Assembly: GCA_028819845.1 (NCBI GenBank) | Contig: JAPPKS010000027.1 | Location: forward strand, 354,644 to 418,643 | Source of the DNA: Candidatus Poribacteria bacterium | GTDB lineage: Bacteria; Poribacteria; WGA-4E; PCPOR2b | Reading direction: 5' to 3' | DNA length: 64,000 bases | Part shown: positions 17,653-26,665 of the stretch, in pieces | How the letters are laid out: the number at the start of each line of letters is the position of its first letter | Numbering within the stretch: the first letter of the stretch is position 1 | Translations under genes and position numbers: made by a program | Notes under the pieces: model-generated | What the model saw: the letters and a program-made list of their open reading frames with translations, nothing else | What the model was told of the DNA's origin: nothing | Databases searched by the model: none

Positions 17653-18519
17653 TTATCTCACCAGAAATCTTTCTTCAGTTTGATAGTGAGGTGCAATTTT
17701 GCGTGTAAATTCTGTGATTGCTTGTTTTGCTAGATTTTTTAAGGTGCTTTCGTCGGGAGTAGCTTGTGACACGAGAAAGGAACCGAGGGTGTGTGCTTCA
17801 GCCGCGGTACGTTCGTATTTTTCATCCCAAACGACTTCTTCAGATTCTGCATCTGCAATCAAAACTCTAAGCGAGAAGATATAGTTTTTCTGCAGGTAAT
17901 CCTGATAGTCGGTCACATAGCGTTGCATCGTCCTTGAATATCGTTCACCATAGTAGCGCCGAGACCTGCTCACGGTATAAAATTTATAGCTGCCTAGAAC
18001 GACCGCATCTACCTCGAATAGTTCTCCATATTGAAATATCTGGCTAGGTTCATTCAAAAGATTGAGGTCAAGTGGTTCGCCATCTAGCATTCGCAGCGTT
18101 TCCTGTGTGCCAAGGATGTTAAGGTTTTTTTGTTGCCCAAGTCTCCGCCGCATTAAAGACGCAATCTCTTCCTCTGCCTCTTTAGCTGCAGATTTCGTTT
18201 CTCCGTCCGGCCGTTCATCAAAAAATGGCAAGACCACAAAACTCGAATACTGACTCACGTTTAATTCTGATTGAACCTTGATGGGAATCGAGATCCGTGT
18301 AATCGGACCACCGCAGCCGCAGAAAAAACAGATACACATCACAACCATCAGCAGACTAACGCCGAATCTGTCTTTGGTTATCCTTAGACAAAAAAGTGGT
18401 GTTGCAACGGTCAAAATGCACGCAGGGAACGCACAGAGGGCGAAACTTTCACCTTTCTTCGATTGGCTGATACTTTGTTTGCGAGTCCACGGAGTGGATT
18501 TTACAGTAGCAATTTTCAT
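17653..18519 (-). CDS. Putative CsgG/LpoB-like lipoprotein
   Basis: The frame encodes up to 288 residues. After about 57 unconvincing N-terminal residues comes a hydrophobic stretch ending CFFCGCGG, which looks like a lipoprotein signal, so the true start is probably near the ATG at 18348. The mature part (FVVLPFFDERPDGE, then EEEIASLMRRRLGQQKN and VDAVVLGSYKFY) resembles the TolB-N-like fold of CsgG, LpoB and DUF4136-type periplasmic lipoproteins. It ends 22 bases before the peptidase-barrel gene, so an envelope role together with it is plausible. I am unsure of both start and family. Confidence 0.65.
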   Translation of the reverse strand: MKIATVKSTPWTRKQSISQSKKGESFALCAFPACILTVATPLFCLRITKDRFGVSLLMVVMCICFFCGCGGPITRISIPIKVQSELNVSQYSSFVVLPFFDERPDGETKSAAKEAEEEIASLMRRRLGQQKNLNILGTQETLRMLDGEPLDLNLLNEPSQIFQYGELFEVDAVVLGSYKFYTVSRSRRYYGERYSRTMQRYVTDYQDYLQKNYIFSLRVLIADAESEEVVWDEKYERTAAEAHTLGSFLVSQATPDESTLKNLAKQAITEFTRKIAPHYQTEERFLVR

Positions 18520-18718
18520 ACACGGCGGACGCTAGTGGGAGTATATATTTTTTGACGAAAGTACAGATGGATAAAGAACCCATTAATTCATGCCTTCGCT
18601 ATGCGGGGTTAAAACCGCCGCGGGTACGCTTACGATATATATTTTAACCGCGCACTTAATCCTTGGCGCTCCCTGAGGCACACATTAGGGTGAATCACAA
18701 AAAGTTTCCAGCGGTGAT

Positions 18719-19153
18719 TCAAGATTTGCCTTGGCTGTCCTCTTCGGTATCTTCATCTTCTTCAACGGCGTCATCCTCTGTATCAGGTTGCCTTTTGATA
18801 TTGCGTTGAATGTTGAGGCGGCACTTTCTATAGTTGAATCGGTAAAACTTGTTGGATGAATCTAATTCCGTCGCCCGTTTGTAGGCTTCAATGGCTTCAT
18901 CGGTCTTTCCCAACGCTTCGAAAGCGACGCCTAAATTATTGTGTGCTCGTGCATACTGCGGGTCAATTTCAATGACGCGTTCCCATCGGAACACAGCTTC
19001 GTTCCATAATTGCAATTCAGCAGCCTCTATTGCAAATTCATTGTATTGGTCAATGGTAGCGTGATGTTGTAGCGGCGAGCATCCCGATGCAAGAAAGGAA
19101 ACGGCAGCTAGAAAGAAAAGGAATCGGACGGGCATCTTTATTACCCCATTCAT
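18719..19153 (-). CDS. TPR-containing lipoprotein
   Basis: The 144-residue protein has a signal peptide with lipobox LASGC near residue 25, two or three tetratricopeptide repeats (AHNNLGVAFEALGKTDEAIE is the clearest) and a very acidic C-terminal tail of Glu and Asp. It should be anchored to the outer membrane and hold partner proteins. It lies about 200 bases upstream of the CsgG-like gene on the same strand; no promoter is obvious between them. Confidence 0.85.
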   Translation of the reverse strand: MNGVIKMPVRFLFFLAAVSFLASGCSPLQHHATIDQYNEFAIEAAELQLWNEAVFRWERVIEIDPQYARAHNNLGVAFEALGKTDEAIEAYKRATELDSSNKFYRFNYRKCRLNIQRNIKRQPDTEDDAVEEDEDTEEDSQGKS

Positions 19154-19488
19154 GGTAATATTCTACACAACACCATGTAGATCGTCAAGCCAAAAAGCTA
19201 CGAGTATTGGAGGTTCGGGAACCGATTCTCAATTCCGTTTTACGGTAAGATTTGCAAAACCTAAACCTTGTCTCAAAATCATGTAACAGCGCACGCCGCG
19301 TTTCTCGTAAGAACAGGCATGAATAATGATACATTGAAGCGCGGCGCGTAAAATTCGCACGAGTCATTTTTCGCATGCACAATCTGTGAAACTTGTGTTA
19401 TCATCATGCAATATTGCCCATGTTTCACCAATTACGAGGAATAAATTATTTATTCGCTGCCTATGGCGCGAATGGCGCAAGCGTGTCA

Positions 19489-19530
19489 GGATGCCCCGCG
19501 TACGGAGTGCGGTGGTGTATGCGAGGCGAG
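19489..19530. repeat. Degenerate copy of a dispersed GC-rich repeat
   Basis: GGATGCCCCGC, then TACGGAGTGCGGTGGTGTAT, closely matches the core of the repeat array at 26078-26435. It lies upstream of the methyltransferase start and makes the longer in-frame extension there unlikely to be real coding sequence. The rest of 19154-19577 shows nothing recognisable. Confidence 0.65.
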
Positions 19531-19577
19531 ATTCGCCGGCTACAGCGAATGAACCTCATGTAAGGGAAGGTAAACCG

Positions 19578-20159
19578 ATGACCCAATTCGATCAGGTATT
19601 GCAAGAGGTGGATGGCCATTGCCGGGAGCGGCATATCCCTATGCTTGGACGCGAAAAGGCTCAATTTCTCGCCGAGCTTATTGAGCAGGTTGAACCGTCA
19701 CTGATAGTCGAATGCGGTACCGCAATCGGCTATTCTGGACTATGGATAGCGTCAAGATTGCAAACGATAGGCAAGGGCAGGTTAATCACTATTGAGATTG
19801 ATGCCGATCGCGCCAATGAGGCCAAGGAAAACTTCGCGCGCGCCGGTCTAAGCGAACGAGTCGATTCGCGGATTGGGGACGCCGCAGAGGTACTGAAAGT
19901 AGTTAATGACGGCATAGATTTTCTACTGCTAGACAACAGTTTCGGCGCATATTACTCCTCCTTTCGGGCAATTGAATCGCGTCTCCTTGATGGTGCGACG
20001 GTGGTTGCGGACAACGTAGGGATTGGTGCTTCAGAGATGACGGATTATCTAAATCTTGTTCGTTCTCGATACGAAAGTCAGACCCACTGGTTTGAGGTTG
20101 ATTTGCCGTGGGTCGATCGGGACGCTATGGAGGTGACAATTTACCGGAAGCAGCGATGA
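19578..20159 (+). CDS. O-methyltransferase family protein (class I SAM-dependent)
   Basis: The 193-residue product has the Rossmann-type SAM-binding core of family 3 O-methyltransferases: IVECGTAIGYSGLW (motif I), ITIEIDADRANEAKENF, GDAAEVL and FLLLDNSFGAYY. I chose ATG 19578 because AAGGGAAGG lies just upstream and the frame upstream of it is made of a dispersed repeat; a longer start at 19386 exists. The methyl acceptor is unknown: catechol-like compounds or tRNA hydroxyuridine are known for relatives. Confidence 0.88.
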   Translation: MTQFDQVLQEVDGHCRERHIPMLGREKAQFLAELIEQVEPSLIVECGTAIGYSGLWIASRLQTIGKGRLITIEIDADRANEAKENFARAGLSERVDSRIGDAAEVLKVVNDGIDFLLLDNSFGAYYSSFRAIESRLLDGATVVADNVGIGASEMTDYLNLVRSRYESQTHWFEVDLPWVDRDAMEVTIYRKQR

Positions 20160-20337
20160 GAACGTGATGCACGCACCTAACAGCATTAGGGCAACGTGCG
20201 GGATTCAATTCGAGTCTGTTTTCACGTTTTTTAGAAACGATGACTTTCGATGTGAATACCGTTTGGGATGTGGTGCCATGCGATCGGGGTGAACGCATGT
20301 CGGCTTTGAGGTATAGGCGATTGTTAAATATGTGCAA

Positions 20338-21009
20338 TCAACGGATATGACGATACAATCTGGCGAGCCGGGTAGGGGAGACACCCAGAGAATATAGCGC
20401 AGTGATAAACCAATTGAGGGCTGTCGTACGAACAATACCGTTTTTCTTCCAGCGCCGGGAAGAGATATGAATTCCTGGCTCAACAAGTGTGGTTTTACCT
20501 AGGTATTGGAGTTTCCGCGAAAATTCCATCTCTTCGAGGATTGGAACATTGGGAAAGCCGCCAATCTGGTGAAAGTGGCGCTTACTTATAAAAATCCCTC
20601 CATCGCCGTAGAAAAGCTGCAGGCGTTGTGCTCTGAAGTTTGCGGCTCGCTCAATCAGGCGATATAAAATATGCCCGCCTTCGATGCGCTGTTTAAACGC
20701 GCCGCCGACATATCCAGTGGTGATTGCCGCTTCGACTCCCTTGATTGCGCCGGCCTCAAGCCAAGCGTCAGCATGCAAGAACAGCAGAATGTCCCCGGTT
20801 GCAACAGCAGCACCCGCATTCATTTGACGGGCTCTTCCTTGGGAAGAAGATAATATTTGTCCGAATTTTTTCGCAATGCAGAGGCTGCCATCTGTACTGC
20901 CCCCATCGACGATTATTAGTTGGTGCCTCTGCAGTTGTTGACCGAGTTTTGAGAGCGACCGTTCTAAGATTTTGGCTTCGTTGAGAATTGGAATGATGAC
21001 AGAGATCAT
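20338..21009 (-). CDS. Family 2 glycosyltransferase (TIGR04283-like)
   Basis: The 223-residue protein has a GT-A fold: SVIIPILNEAKILE at the N terminus, IIVDGGSTDGS, GRARQMNAGA, LLFLHADAWLE (the DxD-like site) and YGDGGIFISKRHF with PILEEMEFSRKL. These match the family called rSAM/selenodomain-associated transferase 2. No membrane anchor is seen. It is the last of six close minus-strand genes that include a squalene-cyclase-like enzyme and a UbiA prenyltransferase, so it may glycosylate a terpenoid or prenyl lipid; that link is an inference from position. Confidence 0.9.
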   Translation of the reverse strand: MISVIIPILNEAKILERSLSKLGQQLQRHQLIIVDGGSTDGSLCIAKKFGQILSSSQGRARQMNAGAAVATGDILLFLHADAWLEAGAIKGVEAAITTGYVGGAFKQRIEGGHILYRLIERAANFRAQRLQLFYGDGGIFISKRHFHQIGGFPNVPILEEMEFSRKLQYLGKTTLVEPGIHISSRRWKKNGIVRTTALNWFITALYSLGVSPTRLARLYRHIR

Positions 21010-21070
21010 TTTAGCCAGACACGGATTGCCCTTGTGCGACGTGAATTTTAGCAGCGTGTACGGATTATTT

Positions 21071-22744
21071 CTATTTTGAACCTTTCAAATACTGATTCAG
21101 TGCGCGCAGGGGAAACACGGAAGCGTAAATCGGATCGGCATAGCCGCCGATGATTTCCCAGTAGATCCCCACGCAACTCGCGTCCCAGGAACCGTCCGAT
21201 TTTTGGCGGTTTAGGAGGTGATTTAACCCTTTTTTGGCGGCTCGGTTTCCAGGGTTGGCGAGTAGGAGCGCGTGGGTGCACCACGCCGTTTGTTCGATTG
21301 TGCTATCCTTCCGGTTACCGAACATATCTTCTCCCCACCCGCCGTCGCTGTTTTGTACGGATTCAAGCCAACGCACTCCCCGTGAAACTTCCGTCGTGTC
21401 CTTCATTCCCACTTTGTTTAAGGCAATAATGGCACAGGCTGTCCCATAAGTTCGTTTGGCCAACCATAAATCCGTCCAATATCCGTCAGATGAAATTTGA
21501 CCCTTAATCCAGTGGGTTGCCCGTGAAATCTGCGCTTCCATTCCAGTCGCTTCCTGCAACGCCTCGATTGCGTGTGCGGTGATGCTTACGCAACCGACAT
21601 CGCCTTGACCGGGAAGATACGTGCTCCAGCATCCATCGAATCTTTGGCGCGTCGTTAGCCAATTCAACGCGCTCTGAATTGCTGCCGCCGCGGTCGGCGT
21701 TTTCGATAGGATTAACGCAAGTGCGGCTAATGCTGTGTCGTCCGCATCGCTCGGGAGGTTCTCGTTTGGTCCCATCCGAGAAAACGCCCAACCACCATCG
21801 GGACTCTGATTTTCGATTAACCACTTGGATGCGCTTTGAATCGCGTTGTTCCCGTCGGCATTGGCAATTTCTAGAAGCGAGATTAGACTTAGGGCGGTAT
21901 CCCATACATTAAGGTTTAAAGCCTCCCGACACCCTCCGTCCGCATTTCGCGTGGATTGAAGCCACGAAATTCCTCGATCGATTATCGCTTGAATTTCGTC
22001 GTCCGTACCTTCTACCCGCTGGAGTTCAATTAGGGCTAACACCGATAGCGCAGTTATGTAATTCACACGAAACCAACTGTTGTCGGGTAGCATATGTTTC
22101 TTGAGCCAATTGACAAGCGATTTGACGACTTCCGGGCGTCGGCGGGTATTCAGTTCAATCATGGTAAAGACAGCGGCGAGTGTATATTGCTCCGCGATGA
22201 ATAGGTTTCCAAACATAGGTGAATTGAAGAGGTCTACGGGAGGGAGGACGTTTCTAGGTGGTTTGAGGAAAGTTTGCAAGGATGGGAATTTTGCCAGCAC
22301 CTTTTTTATCAGCGTCATTACAGGGAGCATACGCCTTGGTATGGTCAACTTGTCCCAGTTGAAATCGCCGAAAGCCGCATAAGCCAATTTGTTCAATGCA
22401 AGTGCTAAAGGATAATTAGGGGTACGATTTAAGGCTTCTGTAATCTGCGGATCGGGATTCTGCTTGGCAACTTGAGCTAATATGAGTTTCACAAATAACG
22501 TCGCTTCACGATTTGGCTGATTGGCAGCATCAAGACCCCACGTGCCGTCCGGGTTCTGGTTCTTTAGGAACCAGTCAATAAGCATCTGATCAGGCAGGTG
22601 ATTCTGGGCAAACTTCACCCAAGCGTAAGCGCAGGAGGGAAAAGTGCTTGAGGAGAGTTCGCCCTCAAAGCTGCCTGATGAATTCTGTTGCTTCATCAAA
22701 TGAGCTGTACCTTGATGCACGGCCGATTCGGCGAGTTTATTCAT
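21071..22744 (-). CDS. Squalene/hopene cyclase-like class II terpene cyclase
   Basis: The 557-residue protein has the alpha/alpha barrel repeats of the squalene cyclase superfamily, with at least six QW-type motifs (QNPDGTWG, QSPDGGWA, QRFDGCWS, QNSDGGWG, QKSDGSWD and others). The acid motif DADD (333-336, in SDADDTALAAL) is the catalytic DxDD of class II cyclases, so it is likely an active protonation-initiated cyclase. Hopene cyclases are usually 630-720 residues, so this is a shorter variant. It is preceded by a UbiA gene 108 bases away and followed by a glycosyltransferase. Confidence 0.88.
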   Translation of the reverse strand: MNKLAESAVHQGTAHLMKQQNSSGSFEGELSSSTFPSCAYAWVKFAQNHLPDQMLIDWFLKNQNPDGTWGLDAANQPNREATLFVKLILAQVAKQNPDPQITEALNRTPNYPLALALNKLAYAAFGDFNWDKLTIPRRMLPVMTLIKKVLAKFPSLQTFLKPPRNVLPPVDLFNSPMFGNLFIAEQYTLAAVFTMIELNTRRRPEVVKSLVNWLKKHMLPDNSWFRVNYITALSVLALIELQRVEGTDDEIQAIIDRGISWLQSTRNADGGCREALNLNVWDTALSLISLLEIANADGNNAIQSASKWLIENQSPDGGWAFSRMGPNENLPSDADDTALAALALILSKTPTAAAAIQSALNWLTTRQRFDGCWSTYLPGQGDVGCVSITAHAIEALQEATGMEAQISRATHWIKGQISSDGYWTDLWLAKRTYGTACAIIALNKVGMKDTTEVSRGVRWLESVQNSDGGWGEDMFGNRKDSTIEQTAWCTHALLLANPGNRAAKKGLNHLLNRQKSDGSWDASCVGIYWEIIGGYADPIYASVFPLRALNQYLKGSK

Positions 22745-22852
22745 GTTTCAGTTGTGTGTAAAATGACCTTGACTGTGAATGAATTGAGGTGTAGCAAATA
22801 CACTGACTTATCTGAAATTGTAAAATGGATTGGGAAAAAAGCCAATTGCAAT

Positions 22853-23773
22853 TCAGACCTCGCGCTTGCTCACGTTTAGCAGCGTCATCGTCAACAACAT
22901 CAAAGGCAAGATTAGCAGCGCCGAACCCCAGAGAGAAATCTGAACACTGATGAGGCAAGGGAAAAACGTAATTGCGCCAATCATGGAACCCTGCAGGGCA
23001 AGATAGCCGTTCTTCTCGTTCGGATTCAGATATAACGGGACACGGGTGATACTTGTTGCTATCAATGCAAAAATTATCCACACCGTATAATGCCAACGAA
23101 CATCTTCTAGCCAGTACGGCAAGGCAGCGGCAATAAAGGCAATAATGGTTGCCGCAGCAGAAACGGCAAGGGCTGGCTTGATTCCCAATTGTAAAGGGGT
23201 GGTGGTAACACCAATTTTCTTGTCACGCTCAATATCCTTGAAGGTTGTGGTGATGTGCGTTCCGCAGTCGTAGAGCGTCGTGGCGGCGAAGGCATACCAG
23301 ACCAAACGCGGCACGCCGCCGCTTACGGCCAGCGCGCCAAAAATGTTGAGCAGACCGATGCCAATTGGAAGGCTAATGCTTCCCAGTATGCCGCGTTCCT
23401 TAAAGATGGCGTTATAAGAATGTGAAATCATCACTAGGGCAATCACCAGAAGCCCGGCTTTGATGTGCAGCGTGAAACCCAAAATGACGCAGACGATGTA
23501 AATGCCGCTTGCGGTAATCATTACCTGCCGCGGTGTGAGACGGTTTGACGGAATCGGGCGGTTCGGATGTGCAATATAGTCCTGATCGCGGTGGAAATAG
23601 TCGTTCTTCATCATGCCCGCGAAGTAGCCGAGCAGCGCGATGAGCAGCGTTAGTCCGACGTGCCAATTCCACGCACCCTCTGAAGCAATCAATGCACCGG
23701 GCAGCGTTGCAACGATTGGGATGGCGAAGAGGGGATAACGAATAAGTTCAAGATACGCTTTTAATGTGTTCAT
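22853..23773 (-). CDS. UbiA family prenyltransferase
   Basis: The 306-residue protein has about nine membrane helices and both UbiA aspartate-rich motifs: NDYFHRDQD followed by HPNRPIPSNRL, and FKDIERDKKIG. It should transfer a prenyl group to an aromatic or lipid acceptor in the membrane with magnesium and prenyl diphosphate. Gene order (dehydrogenase, UbiA, cyclase) suggests its product or a related prenyl lipid feeds the cyclase. UbiA-type terpene synthases are another option. The acceptor is not known. Confidence 0.92.
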   Translation of the reverse strand: MNTLKAYLELIRYPLFAIPIVATLPGALIASEGAWNWHVGLTLLIALLGYFAGMMKNDYFHRDQDYIAHPNRPIPSNRLTPRQVMITASGIYIVCVILGFTLHIKAGLLVIALVMISHSYNAIFKERGILGSISLPIGIGLLNIFGALAVSGGVPRLVWYAFAATTLYDCGTHITTTFKDIERDKKIGVTTTPLQLGIKPALAVSAAATIIAFIAAALPYWLEDVRWHYTVWIIFALIATSITRVPLYLNPNEKNGYLALQGSMIGAITFFPCLISVQISLWGSALLILPLMLLTMTLLNVSKREV

Positions 23774-23826
23774 GATGATTTGTTTTCAAGTAGGAGAAGT
23801 TGCTTGGAGTAACAGCGCCCAAGGAT

Positions 23827-24846
23827 TTATCCGCCGCTCATTGCGCTTTTCACGCCGCGTTGTTGCTGTGCGTTTTCAAACCCCTCAATGGCCTTTTCGA
23901 TTGGAAATCTATGCGTTAACAAAGGCTTGAGGTCAATCGTTCCATCAACAATCATTCGACGAGCTTCGCGCAAACTCCAGCGGGAGAATGCCCAGGATGC
24001 CATTAGTCTGTGACCTGAGTAATGAAAATGTTCGAGGTTAATCCGCAATTCCTGATCACTTGGTGCCAATCCAAAGAAATTTATACAGCCTCCTCGCCGC
24101 ACAACCGCGAAGGCGAGATTTATCGCGCGCTGATTGTTGACAGTCGCGGAGATAACAGTATTCACGCCGCCGTTAGTGTTATCCATGAACGCCTCGACCT
24201 GCTCTGGTGAACTATCAAAAGCGGCGTCTGCGCCCAATTCAATTGCGGCGCTCCGCCGATGCGCAAGCGGTTCAAGAACAAACGCGCGCAATCCCGCCTT
24301 ATTGGCTAGTTTAACGAACATCAATCCAATGGGGCCTGCACCCAAGATAGCCACGCTTTTATCGAAGATGGTTTCGCGCATCGCGTTAATACAGCATCCT
24401 AACGGCTCCAGAAAAATTAGCTCTTCCGCCGGAATCCTATCTGGTACAGAGATGAGTTTGCCTGTATCAATTCCGTGTTTTGGCATCCGGAGGTACTCAG
24501 CGTAACCGCCGTCAATGTCGTGTCCGATTCCCTCAATTTGCGAGCAATACTTGTCCAAATCTGCCCGGCAATAATCACAGTTACCACAGGACAGCATAGG
24601 ATTCACGGTCACGTTCTCGCCGACTGTCACGTTGGGATGTCGGCTTTCAGCGACAATTCCTGCGAGTTCATGCCCCATGACGACGGGCGGTGAGTAATCG
24701 GTGATGTCGCCGTTGAGCGCTGCCAAGTCAGATGCACAGATACCGCAAAGGTCAACCTTGACAAGGACATCGCCTGTATCGAGCGTCGGCACCGGTTTAT
24801 CCTGTACGCTTAATTTCCCGACTTGATGAAAGACTGCGGCTTTTAT
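23827..24846 (-). CDS. Zinc-dependent alcohol dehydrogenase, MDR family, possible ATA start
   Basis: The enzyme has catalytic zinc ligands (CGICASD, GHELAG), the structural zinc cysteines C-x2-C-x2-C-x7-C (CGNCDYCRADLDKYC), and a Rossmann motif GAGPIGL. The first GTG (24792) lacks the usual N terminus. Reading further upstream in frame gives KAAVFHQVGKLSVQDK, the typical MDR start, and the only codon at the right place is ATA 24846-24844, six bases after GGAGG. ATA overlaps the TAA stop of the previous gene, so start by translational coupling is plausible. With this start the protein has 339 residues, normal for MDR. It lies in the cyclase/UbiA run. Confidence 0.85.
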   Translation of the reverse strand: MKAAVFHQVGKLSVQDKPVPTLDTGDVLVKVDLCGICASDLAALNGDITDYSPPVVMGHELAGIVAESRHPNVTVGENVTVNPMLSCGNCDYCRADLDKYCSQIEGIGHDIDGGYAEYLRMPKHGIDTGKLISVPDRIPAEELIFLEPLGCCINAMRETIFDKSVAILGAGPIGLMFVKLANKAGLRAFVLEPLAHRRSAAIELGADAAFDSSPEQVEAFMDNTNGGVNTVISATVNNQRAINLAFAVVRRGGCINFFGLAPSDQELRINLEHFHYSGHRLMASWAFSRWSLREARRMIVDGTIDLKPLLTHRFPIEKAIEGFENAQQQRGVKSAMSGG

Positions 24847-25484
24847 GATGTCCCTCCGTTGTTTCGCACGGATCGAAGTTGTTCAAGCAATTGGCCGCCA
24901 ACTCTCACAACGGAAGCAGTGATATCGTCAGGAATTTCCGTTCCATGGACCGCTTGATTGCAAACGTACGTAATTTCCTTCAAAGCACCAAGCCAAGTAG
25001 GGGGTAATATATTTCGAGACACAAGTTCTTGTGCGATTCTAGTAACCCCTAATGGACGAGAACTGATATCAGTCTGGTTATTGTAGGCGATGTGTCGCAG
25101 TTCTCGTTCAAGCTCCATTCGCAATTTTGCCAATGCCAATGAATTGTCTGACCCAACTAGCTGCACTAGACTCAATTCCCATGGTTCTGTAACCTTCGCC
25201 TCATCAACACGAGACGGGTCAGGTATTGTATACCCGTCAGCAAGACTCTGGCTCACGAGAACCTCATTAAAAGAGACATTAACGAAAGAAGGTGATGCGC
25301 TATTCTCTACGGATTGTTGAAATGCTGTAAGCGCAGCTACTGTAGTCATACCTGCAATAATCACCAATACCTGATTTACTTCGGGTGTCATTCTATTCTG
25401 TGCGACTAAGTAAAGCAATCCCGCTGTGAGCAAAGCGAGAAATCCACCAACTGCTATACAGTATGCCGCTCTATCCTTCCGCAT
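24843..25484 (-). CDS. Hypothetical membrane protein with two helices
   Basis: The 213-residue protein has two membrane helices (about 9-28 and 38-53) and a soluble C-terminal part with an LRMELERELRHIAY helix and CNQAVHGTEI. The last motif recalls the DUF4145/HEPN-like helical domains, but this is a weak resemblance. Its stop codon overlaps the proposed ATA start of the dehydrogenase and its 3-prime end carries GGAGGG, so the two genes are probably translated together. I cannot give it a function. Confidence 0.8.
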   Translation of the reverse strand: MRKDRAAYCIAVGGFLALLTAGLLYLVAQNRMTPEVNQVLVIIAGMTTVAALTAFQQSVENSASPSFVNVSFNEVLVSQSLADGYTIPDPSRVDEAKVTEPWELSLVQLVGSDNSLALAKLRMELERELRHIAYNNQTDISSRPLGVTRIAQELVSRNILPPTWLGALKEITYVCNQAVHGTEIPDDITASVVRVGGQLLEQLRSVRNNGGTS

Positions 25485-25511
25485 TTTCTCCTTAAGTATC
25501 CTGTGAGTTTT

Positions 25512-26060
25512 TTAGTGAGACATTACGTTGTCAAACTTCTTGAGCAACGCCTCCGGATTTTCGTCAATCTGTATCAATGAACCATGGCGTGGCTTAATGA
25601 ACCCCTCCGAAACCGCATAATCTAGGAAATCAGTCAACTTGCTGTAATACCCGCACACATTTAGAACACCGCAGGGTTTATGGTGCAGCCCAAGTTGCGT
25701 CCACGTAACCATTTCGAAGAATTCGTCGAGAGTGCCGAATCCGCCAGGGAGAGCAATAAACGCATCGGAAAGTTCTGCCATAAGCGCTTTTCGTTCGTGC
25801 ATAGAGTCAACGATGCGCAAGTCAGAGAGTGCGGCATGGGCGAGTTCCTTCTCGACGAATATCGTTGGTACGACGCCAATCACTTCCCCGCCAGCATTAA
25901 TGGCGGCGTTGGCAAGCTCACCCATCATGCCTATATTCGCGCCGCCGTAAACGAGTCCTAGGTTTCTGTTTGCCAGGGCGTTGCCTAACTGCTTTGCGGC
26001 TTCAGCATACACCGGATTCCTTCCCAGACTGGATCCGCAGAATACGCACACGCGTTTCAT
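25512..26060 (-). CDS. LOG family protein (Rossmann-fold nucleotide phosphoribohydrolase)
   Basis: The 182-residue protein has the LOG/TIGR00730 motifs: VCVFCGSSLG, LVYGGANIGMMG, MHERKALM and the signature PGGFGTLDE. LOG enzymes hydrolyse the ribose-adenine bond of cytokinin-type or other nucleoside 5-prime monophosphates; many bacterial members serve nucleotide housekeeping. It is the first gene of the minus-strand run, 27 bases before the two-helix protein, with its promoter probably inside the repeat-rich region 26061-26600. Confidence 0.93.
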   Translation of the reverse strand: MKRVCVFCGSSLGRNPVYAEAAKQLGNALANRNLGLVYGGANIGMMGELANAAINAGGEVIGVVPTIFVEKELAHAALSDLRIVDSMHERKALMAELSDAFIALPGGFGTLDEFFEMVTWTQLGLHHKPCGVLNVCGYYSKLTDFLDYAVSEGFIKPRHGSLIQIDENPEALLKKFDNVMSH

Positions 26061-26077
26061 TTCATCACACTCTCTCG

Positions 26078-26435
26078 CATTGTTCAGTTCGATTTTTTTT
26101 TTGGGGACTCACGCGGTTTAACGAATTGGTGTCGCAATACGGATTTTCATCACGAATGCGGGGCAAGATGCCCCGCCTACGGAGGGCGGTGGTGTACTTT
26201 CCTTCATTGTTCAGTTCGTTTTTTTTAGGACCCACGCGGTTCAACGAATTGGTGTTGCAATACGGATTTTCATCGCGAATGCGGGGCAAGATGCCCCGCA
26301 TTCGGAGGGCGGTGATGTACTTTCTTTCATTGTTCAGTTTGATTTTTTTTAGGTCTAACGCGGTTTAACGATTTGGCATTTTAATACGGTTTTTCATCAC
26401 GAACGCGGGGCAAAATACCCGTCTACGATGGATGT
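26078..26435. repeat. Three tandem copies of a 123-127 bp palindromic repeat
   Basis: Copies start with CATTGTTCAGTT at 26078, 26205 and 26328. Each contains ACGCGGTTTAACG-like sequence, CAATACGG and a perfect inverted repeat GCGGGGCA-AGA-TGCCCCGC (changed in the third copy), then GGAGGGCGGTGGTGTAC. The core also occurs at 19489. This is a REP-like dispersed family. It sits between the LOG gene and the Gfo/Idh/MocA promoter; the rest of 26436-26592 shows nothing else. Confidence 0.9.
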
Positions 26436-26592
26436 AGCGTCTGTACATGCCCCTTGACGCCCTCTGAATCAAGCAGCTACAATCTGAAGTGCGAAAGTCT
26501 TAATTTTGTAGATTTTATCAAAAACCAAAGACACAATGCAAGACGATTGTCGGTTCGAACGGCACGCCGATAGATTTGGAATCCTTTTGTCA

Positions 26593-26621
26593 TTGACATG
26601 TACCTATGACACCGCTATAAT
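26593..26621 (+). promoter_or_regulatory. Consensus promoter of the Gfo/Idh/MocA gene
   Basis: TTGACA at 26593-26598 and TATAAT at 26616-26621 are exactly 17 bases apart, a perfect match to the sigma-70 consensus. Transcription would begin near 26628, which rules out the TTG at 26621 as start codon and supports GTG 26666. Confidence 0.85.
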
Positions 26622-26665
26622 TGGCGAACCAAATCATTAATTTCGTTCTATGGAGACAGGTAATA

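Noticed and set aside
26078..26435. CRISPR array.
   Set aside because: Only three units of over 120 bases with no spacer-repeat alternation and no cas genes.
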